Source: Ruminococcus sp. UBA946
GTDB taxonomy: Bacteria; Bacillota; Clostridia; Oscillospirales; Ruminococcaceae
Direction: 5' to 3'
Assembly (NCBI GenBank): GCA_002293295.1
Contig: DBCY01000172.1
Coordinates: forward strand, 13,857-23,466
Length of the DNA stretch: 9,610 nt
Under the pieces are notes generated by a model, which did no database searches, was not told the DNA's origin, and saw only the letters and a list, made by a program, of their open reading frames with translations. The position numbers and the translations under genes are program-made. This document shows positions 1 to 6,761 of the stretch, one piece after another (within the stretch, counting starts at the first letter, position 1; every line of letters starts with the position of its first letter).

Positions 1-263
1 ATATATTATTATTCCTGATAAAATTATACAGGCGTTTTATTTCTCCTTATAAAGGAAAAAGCTGCTGCAAGTATTACCCTACTTGTTCATCCTATGCTTA
101 TGACGCCGTATCAAGGTTCGGTTTCATAAGGGGGCTTATACTTTCGGTATGGCGGCTTTTAAGGTGCAATCCCTGGAGCCTGGGCGGAATTGATTATGTT
201 CCGGAAAACTTTTGTATTTACACGATGGCAAGCAGAAAAAGGAAAGAAAACTTATCACCGTGA
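1..263 (+). CDS. yidD: Membrane protein insertion efficiency factor YidD, 5'-partial
   Basis: The reading frame is open from base 3 to a TGA at 261-263 and gives 86 residues with no start codon in the window, so the gene runs in from the left edge and probably lacks only a few residues. What is seen: a hydrophobic, basic N-terminus (ILLFLIKLYRRFISPYKG), then the YidD hallmark CCKYYPTCSSYA near residues 20-31, then LLRCNPW followed by GGIDYVP. The conserved cysteines and the PTCSxYA block are diagnostic of this small family (usually about 70-90 residues). Family knowledge: YidD is a small membrane-associated protein that helps YidC-dependent insertion and is normally encoded between rnpA and yidC. 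Its place directly upstream of yidC agrees. The basic tail (SRKRKENLSP) is ordinary. Confidence 0.93.
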   Translation, partial: ILLFLIKLYRRFISPYKGKSCCKYYPTCSSYAYDAVSRFGFIRGLILSVWRLLRCNPWSLGGIDYVPENFCIYTMASRKRKENLSP

Positions 264-353
264 AACGGAAACTACTCTTAAAAGTAAAAAGCAGAGCGGA
301 ATTATTTCATTGCAGTCAAAATTTTTAATTAAATGATAGAAAAGTATTGTATA

Positions 354-382
354 ATAACAAATAAATATACAAAATGTATAAT
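354..382 (+). promoter_or_regulatory. Possible sigma-A-type promoter upstream of yidC
   Basis: A perfect TATAAT at 377-382 follows an ATAACA hexamer (354-359, 4 of 6 matches to TTGACA) with 17 bases between them. A second TATAAT at 350-355 has no good -35. The region from 264 to 415 shows no intrinsic terminator, so read-through from yidD plus a local promoter is plausible. TATAAT-like words are common in AT-rich gaps, so this is a weak call. Confidence 0.4.
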
Positions 383-415
383 ATTTGCGGATATACGAAA
401 AAAACGGAGGTCTGA

Positions 416-1600
416 ATGTCACAAATTATAGGTTATCCGCTGGGTTTTATAATGTGGCTGTTTTATCAGCTTTTCAGCAGTTATTCAGTATCTATAGTTC
501 TTTTTACCATTGTAGTGCGGCTGATATTATTTCCTTTGTCTGTTAAACAGCAAAAATCCACAGCTTCTATGCAGGCAATGCAGCCGAAGCTCGAAAAAAT
601 AAAAAAGCAATATGCTAATAATCAGCAAAAAGCGCAGGAAGAGCAGATGAAATTATATCAGGAAGAGGGAGTAAACCCAATGGCTTCCTGTCTTCCTATG
701 CTGATTCAGCTTCCGATTCTTTACGGTATTTTCGACGTCGTGAATCGTCCGATTACTCATATACTGCGTTTTAACAAGGATATAATCGAATGGGCAAAGG
801 ATATTACCGTAAAATTCTATGAAACAAATCCTATAAGCGGCGTAAGCGCGGCCGCAGTAGGTCAGCGGGCTGAACTGTATATACTGAAGCTTATGGAATC
901 AAATCCAGGGCTTTTTGCGGAAAACGCGGATTTTACGGAAAAGGTTTCTTCGTTCAGGAATACTTTGTTCGGATTTATAAACCTCGGGGACACTCCGTCA
1001 TTTACACCGGAGGTTTGGACGGCTTCAGCGGTAGGGCTTGTGATTATTGCCGTTATGTCAGGAGTCATTCAGTTAATAATGACAATTTATATTCAGAACC
1101 GCAACAAAAAGATGAACCCCGAAGGAACAGCCGTTAAGTCCCCGATGGCTGGAATGAATATAATGATGTATCTTTTTCCTGTGATGTCGGTGATGATTTC
1201 TATGGCTTCACCGGGCGGCTTGGGTTTTTACTGGCTGATTTCAGGTCTTGCGGGCTTCGTTCAGTCGGTTATACTGTATAAGATATATAACCCTGAGTAT
1301 GTGGCTTCTCTTATTGAAAAGGATAAAGAAAAAAAGAAGAAGAAAAGGAAGAACCCCAACAGTGTGATGCAGCGTTATCAGGCAATGCTCGAACAGCAGA
1401 ATGCCGCTAACAACAATGCATCAGCGGCTGTTGAAAGGAATAAACTGCTGTCTTCCGCCGCCGTATCGGATGAAGATGACGGGGTCAATGAAATAAAGCT
1501 TTCAAAATCGAAGCAAAAAGAATACGAACGGGCTATTATTGCCGAAGCAAGAAGGCGGCAGGCTGAAAAGTACGGCGAGGAATATAATGAAGATGAATAA
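416..1600 (+). CDS. yidC: Membrane protein insertase YidC/Oxa1 family
   Basis: This 394-residue protein inserts membrane proteins into the cytoplasmic membrane, alone or with the Sec translocon. The ATG has a strong GGAGGT site five bases upstream. Seen: an N-terminal hydrophobic region (about 8-42) ending in VVRLILFPL, where Arg35 matches the conserved groove arginine. A basic coiled cytoplasmic loop (about 43-85) follows, then the NPMASCLPMLIQLPILYG signature (87-104) leading into TM2. An extended loop (about 112-200) precedes TM3 (about 203-225), and the last membrane segments (about 247-291) include GGLGFYWL. The C-terminus is strongly basic (KKKKKRK near 306-312), then charged and low-complexity, as expected for ribosome-interacting tails. 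There is no lipobox cysteine, so this is not the lipoprotein form seen in Bacillus SpoIIIJ. The family in Gram-positives is typically 250-450 residues. Confidence 0.96.
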   Translation: MSQIIGYPLGFIMWLFYQLFSSYSVSIVLFTIVVRLILFPLSVKQQKSTASMQAMQPKLEKIKKQYANNQQKAQEEQMKLYQEEGVNPMASCLPMLIQLPILYGIFDVVNRPITHILRFNKDIIEWAKDITVKFYETNPISGVSAAAVGQRAELYILKLMESNPGLFAENADFTEKVSSFRNTLFGFINLGDTPSFTPEVWTASAVGLVIIAVMSGVIQLIMTIYIQNRNKKMNPEGTAVKSPMAGMNIMMYLFPVMSVMISMASPGGLGFYWLISGLAGFVQSVILYKIYNPEYVASLIEKDKEKKKKKRKNPNSVMQRYQAMLEQQNAANNNASAAVERNKLLSSAAVSDEDDGVNEIKLSKSKQKEYERAIIAEARRRQAEKYGEEYNEDE

Positions 1601-1638
1601 GCTGGTAAGGTATTATTTATGAAAGGAGCAAATCTAAA

Positions 1639-2454
1639 ATGAAAAGGGAATTTACTGCAAAAACCGTAGAAGAAGCAAAGGCTATAGCGGTTAAAGCTTT
1701 TGAAGTTGAAGAAAGAAGAATAGTATTCACAATCATTGAGGAACCCAAAAAAGGTTTATTCGGAAAAGTAAAAAGCGACGCCAGAATATCAGCGGAATAT
1801 GAACCTACAAAAGCAGAACTTGCCGCAAATTATATAAGAAGCATACTTACAAACATGGATATTAAGAACGAGCTGAACGTAACGGAGGAGAAAGACAGCG
1901 TAACGATAGAAATACTCGGCGATACTACGGGAGCGATTATAGGAAGGCGCGGGGAAACCCTTGACGCAATTCAGTACCTTGCTTCCATGGCAGCAAACAA
2001 AGGCGATAAAGAATACTACAGAATTTGTGTTGATTCATGCGGATACCGTGAAAAAAGGCGCGGGATACTTGAGGACCTGGCAATAAGAATTTCAAAGACT
2101 GTTCTGAGAACCGGGAGGACATCTTCCCTTGAGCCGATGAATCCGTATGAAAGACGTATTATTCATTCGGCTGTTGCTGATATTCCGGGAGTGACGTCAA
2201 AAAGTATCGGTGACGAACCTTTCAGAAAAGTTATTATATCTTCAGCTAATCCGAGGCCTAAAAAAGATTTCAGGGAAGCAGGAAGCATAAAACCGCCTTT
2301 CAAAAAAAATGAGGGGCGTCCCGAAAGGCGGAGCGGCGAATATACTCCCCGTTCATTGGATATTATGAAAACCTCATTTGAAAAGGAATATAAAAAGCCG
2401 AAGCCTGAGGATGAAATGATAAAAGGCGACCTGTACGGAAAAATAGATATATAG
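1639..2454 (+). CDS. jag: RNA-binding protein Jag/KhpB (Jag_N-KH-R3H)
   Basis: This 271-residue cytoplasmic RNA-binding protein is the partner of the small KH protein KhpA in Gram-positives, where the pair influences cell elongation and division. Domains seen in order: a Jag_N domain at about 1-50 (KREFTAKTVEEAKAIA, then KKGLFGKVKSDA); a KH domain at about 78-150 with the GxxG loop as GRRG (102-105) inside GAIIGRRGETLDAIQYL; an R3H domain at about 155-205 with its R-x3-H motif as R172/H176 (ERRIIH) and the closing block SIGDEPFRKVII. A basic, proline-rich tail of about 65 residues follows. GAAAGGAG lies 10 bases before the ATG. It sits 38 bases after yidC with no terminator between, so co-transcription is expected. 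The gene is intact and has all three expected domains. Confidence 0.95.
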   Translation: MKREFTAKTVEEAKAIAVKAFEVEERRIVFTIIEEPKKGLFGKVKSDARISAEYEPTKAELAANYIRSILTNMDIKNELNVTEEKDSVTIEILGDTTGAIIGRRGETLDAIQYLASMAANKGDKEYYRICVDSCGYREKRRGILEDLAIRISKTVLRTGRTSSLEPMNPYERRIIHSAVADIPGVTSKSIGDEPFRKVIISSANPRPKKDFREAGSIKPPFKKNEGRPERRSGEYTPRSLDIMKTSFEKEYKKPKPEDEMIKGDLYGKIDI

Positions 2455-2465
2455 AATGTAATTAA

Positions 2466-2547
2466 AGGGAACGGCTGTTTGGCGCCTCGGGCGCATTGTC
2501 CGGTGATGTATTTTATTGCGTCCCGGATTAAAGGGCAGAAGTTCCCT
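2466..2547 (+). other. Candidate structured RNA or palindromic element with three-way-junction fold
   Basis: Hand folding gives three helices. P1 pairs AGGGAAC (2466-2472) with GTTCCCT (2541-2547). After a 2x2 GG/AA internal loop it continues as CTG (2475-2477) with CAG (2536-2538). P2 is GCGCC-TCG-GGCGC (2482-2494). P3 pairs TCCGG (2499-2503) with CCGGA (2523-2527) and extends, past a bulged T, as GATG (2505-2508) with CGTC (2519-2522). No U-tract follows, so it is not a standard terminator. It ends 23 bases before the mnmE ATG. I cannot assign it to any riboswitch or ribozyme class I know. It could be a leader element, an RNA processing site or a small palindromic repeat. Confidence 0.45.
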
Positions 2548-2558
2548 GATTTATTTAC

Positions 2559-2562
2559 GGAG
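2559..2562 (+). promoter_or_regulatory. Ribosome binding site that decides the mnmE start
   Basis: GGAG lies eight bases before the ATG at 2571 but only two bases before the in-frame TTG at 2565. The spacing favours the ATG, and the resulting N-terminus MNASLSAGITDTIAAVATP fits the MnmE family. Confidence 0.7.
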
Positions 2563-2570
2563 TATTGAAA

Positions 2571-3962
2571 ATGAACGCCAGTCTTTCTGCCGGAATTACG
2601 GATACTATAGCAGCTGTAGCCACTCCCAGAGCCGCGGGGGGTATATCAGTCATAAGAATTTCGGGAAACGACGCCGTTAAAATAGCGTCGGAAATTTTTT
2701 CGCCGGTTTCTTCTGATATACCGGTTGTTGAAATGGGAGGTTATACCTGCGCTTACGGAAGAATTTTTGATGATGATATTTATATAGACGACGGCGTATT
2801 GACAATATTTAAAGCTCCAAAGTCATATACGGGAGAAAATACCGTTGAAATTTCATGTCACGGCGGTATTTTTATTACTGACAGGGTTTTGGAAGTAATT
2901 ATATCAAAGGGAGCAAGAATCGCATCGGCAGGGGAATTTACAAAGCGTTCATTTTTAAACGGGAAAATGTCCCTTACGCAAGCCGAGGCGGTAATGGCGT
3001 TAATAAACTCGGAAGGAAGAGAAAGCCATAGAGCGGCTGTTTCCTTACGCGAGGGAGCATTATTCAAAAAAATAAGTAAGATATCGGATGAGCTTCTGAA
3101 TTTACTGGGAAAACTGGCGGCGTGGATTGATTATCCTGAGGATGATATTCCGGCGGTCAGTGAGAAGGAAATACTTAAGACTCTGACAAATGTTATTAAT
3201 GAGTTAAAGAGAATAATTAATAATTATGACAACGGGAAAATATTAAGAGAGGGTATAGATACCGTAATTGTTGGAAAACCAAATGTCGGCAAGAGTACCC
3301 TCATGAATTTACTTTCGGGAAGCGAACGGAGTATAGTAACTGAAAAAGCAGGAACAACAAGAGATATAATAGAAGAACCGGTAAGGCTGGGCGATATAAT
3401 ACTAAGGCTGTCAGATACTGCCGGTATAAGAGAGACAGAAGATTCAATTGAAAATGAGGGAGTTAACCGGGCATATAAAAAGCTTGAATCAGCGGGATTA
3501 ATACTGGCGGTTTTTGATAACTCAGAACCTTTGTCTGACGAGGACTATAATATAATAAAAAAATGCCGTGATAAAAGAGCGCTTGCAGTAATAAACAAAT
3601 CAGATAAGGATACATTGCTTGACCAAGAAAATATAATCGAAAACTTCAGAGAAACTATAATAATTTCAGCCGGAAAAGGTGACGGGATTACAAAAATAGA
3701 AAAGAGCATCAAAAAATTATTGGAGCTAAAAAATATTGATGCAAAAAGCGAAACGATAGTAAACGAACGACAAAGGGCGTGCATAAAAAAGTCGTTGGAT
3801 TCGCTGAAGAATGCTGTTGAAGCAATAAAATCAGGAACTACTCTTGATGCAGTGATAATAATTTTGGACGAAGCCGAAAACGCGCTTCTCGAACTAACCG
3901 GTGAGCATACTACGGAAGCTGTTATCGATGAGGTTTTTTCGCATTTCTGCGTGGGAAAATAA
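2571..3962 (+). CDS. mnmE: tRNA uridine-5-carboxymethylaminomethyl modification GTPase MnmE
   Basis: This 463-residue GTPase works with MnmG to modify U34 in tRNAs reading split codon boxes (cmnm5U34 pathway). Seen: an N-terminal folate-binding domain (about 1-120: DTIAAVATPRAAGGISVIRISG and SCHGG at 95-99); a helical domain whose AGEFTKRSFLNGKMSLTQAEAV block spans about 120-141; and a G domain inserted into it, with G1 GKPNVGKS (235-242), G2 GTTRDI (261-266), G3 DTAG (282-285) and G4 NKSD (342-345). The protein ends in FCVGK with Cys460, matching the family C-terminal CxGK motif needed for modification. Length is normal (about 450-465). An alternative TTG start two codons upstream has poor ribosome-site spacing. 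No terminator separates it from mnmG, and only 39 bases, filled mostly by parS, lie between. Confidence 0.97.
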   Translation: MNASLSAGITDTIAAVATPRAAGGISVIRISGNDAVKIASEIFSPVSSDIPVVEMGGYTCAYGRIFDDDIYIDDGVLTIFKAPKSYTGENTVEISCHGGIFITDRVLEVIISKGARIASAGEFTKRSFLNGKMSLTQAEAVMALINSEGRESHRAAVSLREGALFKKISKISDELLNLLGKLAAWIDYPEDDIPAVSEKEILKTLTNVINELKRIINNYDNGKILREGIDTVIVGKPNVGKSTLMNLLSGSERSIVTEKAGTTRDIIEEPVRLGDIILRLSDTAGIRETEDSIENEGVNRAYKKLESAGLILAVFDNSEPLSDEDYNIIKKCRDKRALAVINKSDKDTLLDQENIIENFRETIIISAGKGDGITKIEKSIKKLLELKNIDAKSETIVNERQRACIKKSLDSLKNAVEAIKSGTTLDAVIIILDEAENALLELTGEHTTEAVIDEVFSHFCVGK

Positions 3963-3971
3963 ATGTAACAA

Positions 3972-3987
3972 TGTTCCACGTGAAACA
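3972..3987 (+). other. parS: parS centromere site (perfect consensus)
   Basis: TGTTCCACGTGAAACA is the 16-base ParB-binding site in its exact B. subtilis-type form. It lies in the 39-base gap between mnmE and mnmG, ending three bases before the mnmG ribosome site. ParB (8655-9539) loads here as a CTP-dependent clamp and spreads. Most known parS sites lie near oriC, as expected for this cluster. Confidence 0.96.
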
Positions 3988-4001
3988 AAAGAGGATTATT
4001 T

Positions 4002-5918
4002 ATGAGCTATTATATCGATACGTATGATGTCGCTGTAATCGGAGCGGGACATGCGGGGGTTGAAGCCGCTCTTGCTGCGGCAAAGCTTGGAGTAAAAACG
4101 GTTATGTTTACAATATCGCTTGACGGGATAGCGAATTTGCCTTGCAACCCGTCAATCGGCGGAACCGCAAAGGGACATCTTGTGCGGGAAATTGACGCCT
4201 TAGGCGGTATGATGGGAATTGCCGCAGACGCATGTTATATACAAAGCCGTATGCTTAATAAAGGCAAGGGACCTGCCGTGCATTCTCTCCGTACTCAGAT
4301 TGACAGGGTTTCATATCACAATTATATGAAGAATATATGTGAAAAACAAAACTGTCTGGATTTAAAACAGGCTGAAATTACAGAAATTATTATAGAGGAC
4401 GGGTGTGTAAAAGGCGTTGTTACTAGACTTGGAGGTATTTATAATGTCAAAGCCATAATAATTTGCACCGGTACATACCTGAACAGTCTTATTCATATAG
4501 GAGAAACCTCTTATCAAAGCGGTCCTGATTCTTCTTTGCCGGCACTAAGCCTTACAGGCTGTCTTAAAAAACATGGGATTGAAATAAGGCGTTTTAAAAC
4601 CGGAACTCCGGCAAGAATAAATAAACGTTCGGTAAATTTCAGCTGTCTTGAGGAACAAAAGGGTGATGATAACATTCAGCCCTTTTCATTTATTACGGAC
4701 AGAAACGAAATGAAAAACCTGGCTTCATGCTATATTGCTTATACAAACGAAAAAACTCATAAGGTAATCAGGGATAATATTCACAGGGCTCCGATGTATT
4801 CCGGAAAAATCGAAGGAATCGGTCCCAGATACTGCCCATCAATCGAGGATAAGGTTGTTAGGTTTTCGGAAAGGGAAAGACACCAGATTTTTATTGAACC
4901 GATGGGACTGAATACTGAGGAGTGTTATTTACAGGGAATGTCCTCATCGTTGCCGGAAGATGTTCAGCTTGAATTTCTAAGGACTATTGAGGGGCTTGAG
5001 AATGCCGAAATTATGCGTAATGCTTATGCTATAGAATATGATTGCTGTAATCCGCAGAATTTATATCATACTCTGGAATTTAAAGGAATAAGGGGGCTTT
5101 TCAGCGCAGGGCAGTTCAACGGAACATCCGGTTATGAAGAAGCGGCGGCACAGGGCTTAATTGCCGGAATTAACGCTTCAAGGTTTGTCAGGGATTTAAA
5201 AATGATTTCCCCGCCTCGCTCATCGTCTTATATCGGTACGCTGATTGACGACCTGGTTATAAAAGGGGTGACCGACCCATATAGAATGATGACTTCAAGA
5301 AGTGAATACCGTCTTATTTTAAGGCAGGATAATGCAGACGAAAGACTCACTCCTTTAGGGTATGATATAGGACTGATAGAAAAGGACAGATATAATAAGT
5401 TTATTTTGAAATTAAAAATGATTGATGATGAAACCGGGAGAATGAGAAGGACTTCAATTACGCCGTCGGAAAAATTGAATAAAATGCTGTTAGGAAAGGG
5501 GACAGCTCCGATAGAAACAAGCGTTAAGCTTGCCGACTTAATAAAGCGCCCGCAGATTTCATATGATGATTTAGAAGGTTTTGACAGCGAGAGAAGAGAA
5601 TTGCCGTATGAAGTCCGCGAACAGGTTGGAATAAGAATAGAATATGAGGGATATATTAAGCGGCAGCTTATGGATGTCGAACATGTCAAAAAGCTTGAAG
5701 ATAAAAAGCTTCCCCAGCCGTTTGATTATTATAAAATTACCGGACTGAGCCTGGAGGGGAAAGAAAAGCTGAATAAAATCCAGCCTGAAAATATCGGACA
5801 GGCGGGGAGAATTTCAGGAGTTTCGCCAGCTGATATAAGTGTTCTTCTGATTTGGATATCGCAGAATAAGAATGCTTTAAAGAATACGGAGGAAATTAAT
5901 GATACTGATGGTCAGTGA
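4002..5918 (+). CDS. mnmG: tRNA uridine-5-carboxymethylaminomethyl modification enzyme MnmG (GidA)
   Basis: This 638-residue FAD-dependent protein is the second half of the MnmE-MnmG tRNA wobble-uridine modification complex. Seen: the Rossmann FAD motif GAGHAG (14-19) close to the start; the family block PCNPSIGGTAKGHLVREIDA (47-66) with Cys48; GPRYCPSIEDK (274-284) with Cys278, the second conserved cysteine; a second FAD block AGQFNGTSGYEEAAAQG (369-385); and YIGTLIDDLVIKGVTDPYR (410-428). The C-terminal helical domain (about 550-620), carrying YIKRQ and ISGVSPADISVLLIW, is the part known to contact MnmE and tRNA. Length is typical (about 620-640). GAGGA lies six bases before the ATG. The end overlaps rsmG by 20 bases. 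The gene is intact and has no unusual insertion. Confidence 0.97.
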   Translation: MSYYIDTYDVAVIGAGHAGVEAALAAAKLGVKTVMFTISLDGIANLPCNPSIGGTAKGHLVREIDALGGMMGIAADACYIQSRMLNKGKGPAVHSLRTQIDRVSYHNYMKNICEKQNCLDLKQAEITEIIIEDGCVKGVVTRLGGIYNVKAIIICTGTYLNSLIHIGETSYQSGPDSSLPALSLTGCLKKHGIEIRRFKTGTPARINKRSVNFSCLEEQKGDDNIQPFSFITDRNEMKNLASCYIAYTNEKTHKVIRDNIHRAPMYSGKIEGIGPRYCPSIEDKVVRFSERERHQIFIEPMGLNTEECYLQGMSSSLPEDVQLEFLRTIEGLENAEIMRNAYAIEYDCCNPQNLYHTLEFKGIRGLFSAGQFNGTSGYEEAAAQGLIAGINASRFVRDLKMISPPRSSSYIGTLIDDLVIKGVTDPYRMMTSRSEYRLILRQDNADERLTPLGYDIGLIEKDRYNKFILKLKMIDDETGRMRRTSITPSEKLNKMLLGKGTAPIETSVKLADLIKRPQISYDDLEGFDSERRELPYEVREQVGIRIEYEGYIKRQLMDVEHVKKLEDKKLPQPFDYYKITGLSLEGKEKLNKIQPENIGQAGRISGVSPADISVLLIWISQNKNALKNTEEINDTDGQ

Positions 5919-6606
5919 ATTTAAGGATATGTTTGATTCGTATGGATTTGAAATATCGGATATTCAGTATTCATATTACGAGAGGTATGCAGGTTTACTT
6001 ATTGAGTGGAATAAAAAAGTAAATCTCACTGCCATAACTGATTCGCGGGGGATATCAGAAAAGCATTTTTTAGACAGCATTATTCCTTTGAATTATGTTG
6101 AAATAAAATCCGGGGCAAAATTGGCGGACATTGGTTCAGGAGCGGGTTTTCCGGCATTTCCTCTGAAAATATACAGGAATGATTTAAATGTTACTCTTCT
6201 GGACAGTTTAAATAAGCGGGCTATATTTTTAAGAAAAGTTTCTGAGGAGTTGATGCTTCCTGCGGAATGCGTTCATGCGCGTGCCGAAGATGGCGGGAAG
6301 GATATAAAATACCGGGAAAAATTCGATATTGTCACCGCAAGAGCGGTTGCTCCCTTAAACATATTGTGCGAATATTGTCTGCCGTTTGCGGGGATGGGGG
6401 GGATATTTCTCGCTTTGAAGGGTCCGAATGAGGATTATAAAACCGCCTTGAACGCTATTAAAATACTGGGAGGAGAAATCACTGATATTTTCGAATATTC
6501 ATTGCCGGGCGGAGATAACAGAAAGCTTTATATTATAAATAAAATAAAACCTACTCCTGATAAATATCCCCGCAGTTCTGCTCAAATAAAAAGGGATTTA
6601 TTATAG
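5899..6606 (+). CDS. rsmG: 16S rRNA (guanine-N7)-methyltransferase RsmG (GidB)
   Basis: This 235-residue SAM-dependent enzyme makes m7G in the 530 loop of 16S rRNA (G527 in E. coli numbering). Seen: the N-terminal block EWNKKVNLTAI (36-46) with HFLDS (56-60); SAM-binding motif I as LADIGSGAGFPAFPLK (75-90); LLDSLNKRAIFL (100-111), the motif II region; FDIVTARAVAPL (142-153); and LKGP (173-176). The length fits the family (about 210-240). The start at 5899 is favoured by GGAGGA five bases upstream; an ATG at 5908 is possible but badly spaced. The gene starts inside the mnmG end, which suggests translational coupling, and is the last gene before the terminator at 6648-6681. Confidence 0.96.
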   Translation: MILMVSEFKDMFDSYGFEISDIQYSYYERYAGLLIEWNKKVNLTAITDSRGISEKHFLDSIIPLNYVEIKSGAKLADIGSGAGFPAFPLKIYRNDLNVTLLDSLNKRAIFLRKVSEELMLPAECVHARAEDGGKDIKYREKFDIVTARAVAPLNILCEYCLPFAGMGGIFLALKGPNEDYKTALNAIKILGGEITDIFEYSLPGGDNRKLYIINKIKPTPDKYPRSSAQIKRDLL

Positions 6607-6647
6607 AGAAGCGGTACTTTACTTGGAAGTTGTAATGAATTTAATTG

Positions 6648-6681
6648 TAACCGGGAAAATATTATTTCCCGGTTATTTTTT
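6648..6681 (+). terminator. Intrinsic terminator after rsmG
   Basis: An 11-base-pair perfect stem, TAACCGGGAAA (6648-6658) with TTTCCCGGTTA (6665-6675), has a six-base loop and runs directly into six T residues (6676-6681). It is a textbook Rho-independent terminator and closes the yidC-to-rsmG transcription unit. Confidence 0.92.
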
Positions 6682-6712
6682 GACATTATTCTAAGTAATT
6701 AAATGGTATAAT
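6680..6712 (+). promoter_or_regulatory. Probable noc promoter (extended -10)
   Basis: TGGTATAAT (6704-6712) is a full extended -10 (TGnTATAAT). A perfect TTGACA (6680-6685) overlaps the last Ts of the terminator, but the spacing is 21 bases, longer than the optimal 17, so the extended -10 probably carries most of the activity. Transcription should begin near 6719, which argues against a noc start at 6720. Confidence 0.65.
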
Positions 6713-6746
6713 ATGTAAAATGCCAAGCGTTAATTATCGTATAATG

Positions 6747-6752
6747 AAGGGA
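6747..6752 (+). promoter_or_regulatory. Ribosome binding site that decides the noc start
   Basis: AAGGGA lies nine bases before the ATG at 6762. The upstream in-frame ATGs at 6720 and 6744 have no such site, and 6720 falls at the predicted transcription start. Confidence 0.6.
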
Positions 6753-6761
6753 TGTAAGGTT

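Noticed and set aside
252..267. CGTGAAAC half-site at the yidD end resembling parS
   Set aside because: The left half does not match (about 11 of 16 overall), so ParB recognition is unlikely.
862..1068. Minus-strand ORFs across the window (for example 862-1068, 5228-5689, 7133-7465, 9123-9356)
   Set aside because: All lie antisense to well-identified conserved genes, with no ribosome sites or domains.
2506..2568. 20-codon small ORF ending two bases before the mnmE ATG
   Set aside because: It has no Shine-Dalgarno sequence and lies inside the predicted P3/P1 structure; composition gives no support. Kept only as an alternative explanation for the gap.
3545..3988. Minus-strand ORF of 147 codons starting with MFHVEH
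   Set aside because: It is antisense to mnmE, and its first codons are simply the parS site read on the minus strand (ATGTTTCACGTGGAACA), a source of spurious gene calls. It has no recognisable domain.
5910..5919. GGTCAGTGAA at the mnmG/rsmG overlap, identical to 9587-9596
   Set aside because: It is a single 10-base match, fully coding and without neighbouring repeat units, so probably chance.
6307..6320. NBS-like CCGGGAAA inside rsmG
   Set aside because: About 10 of 14 matches with a poor left half, within conserved coding sequence.
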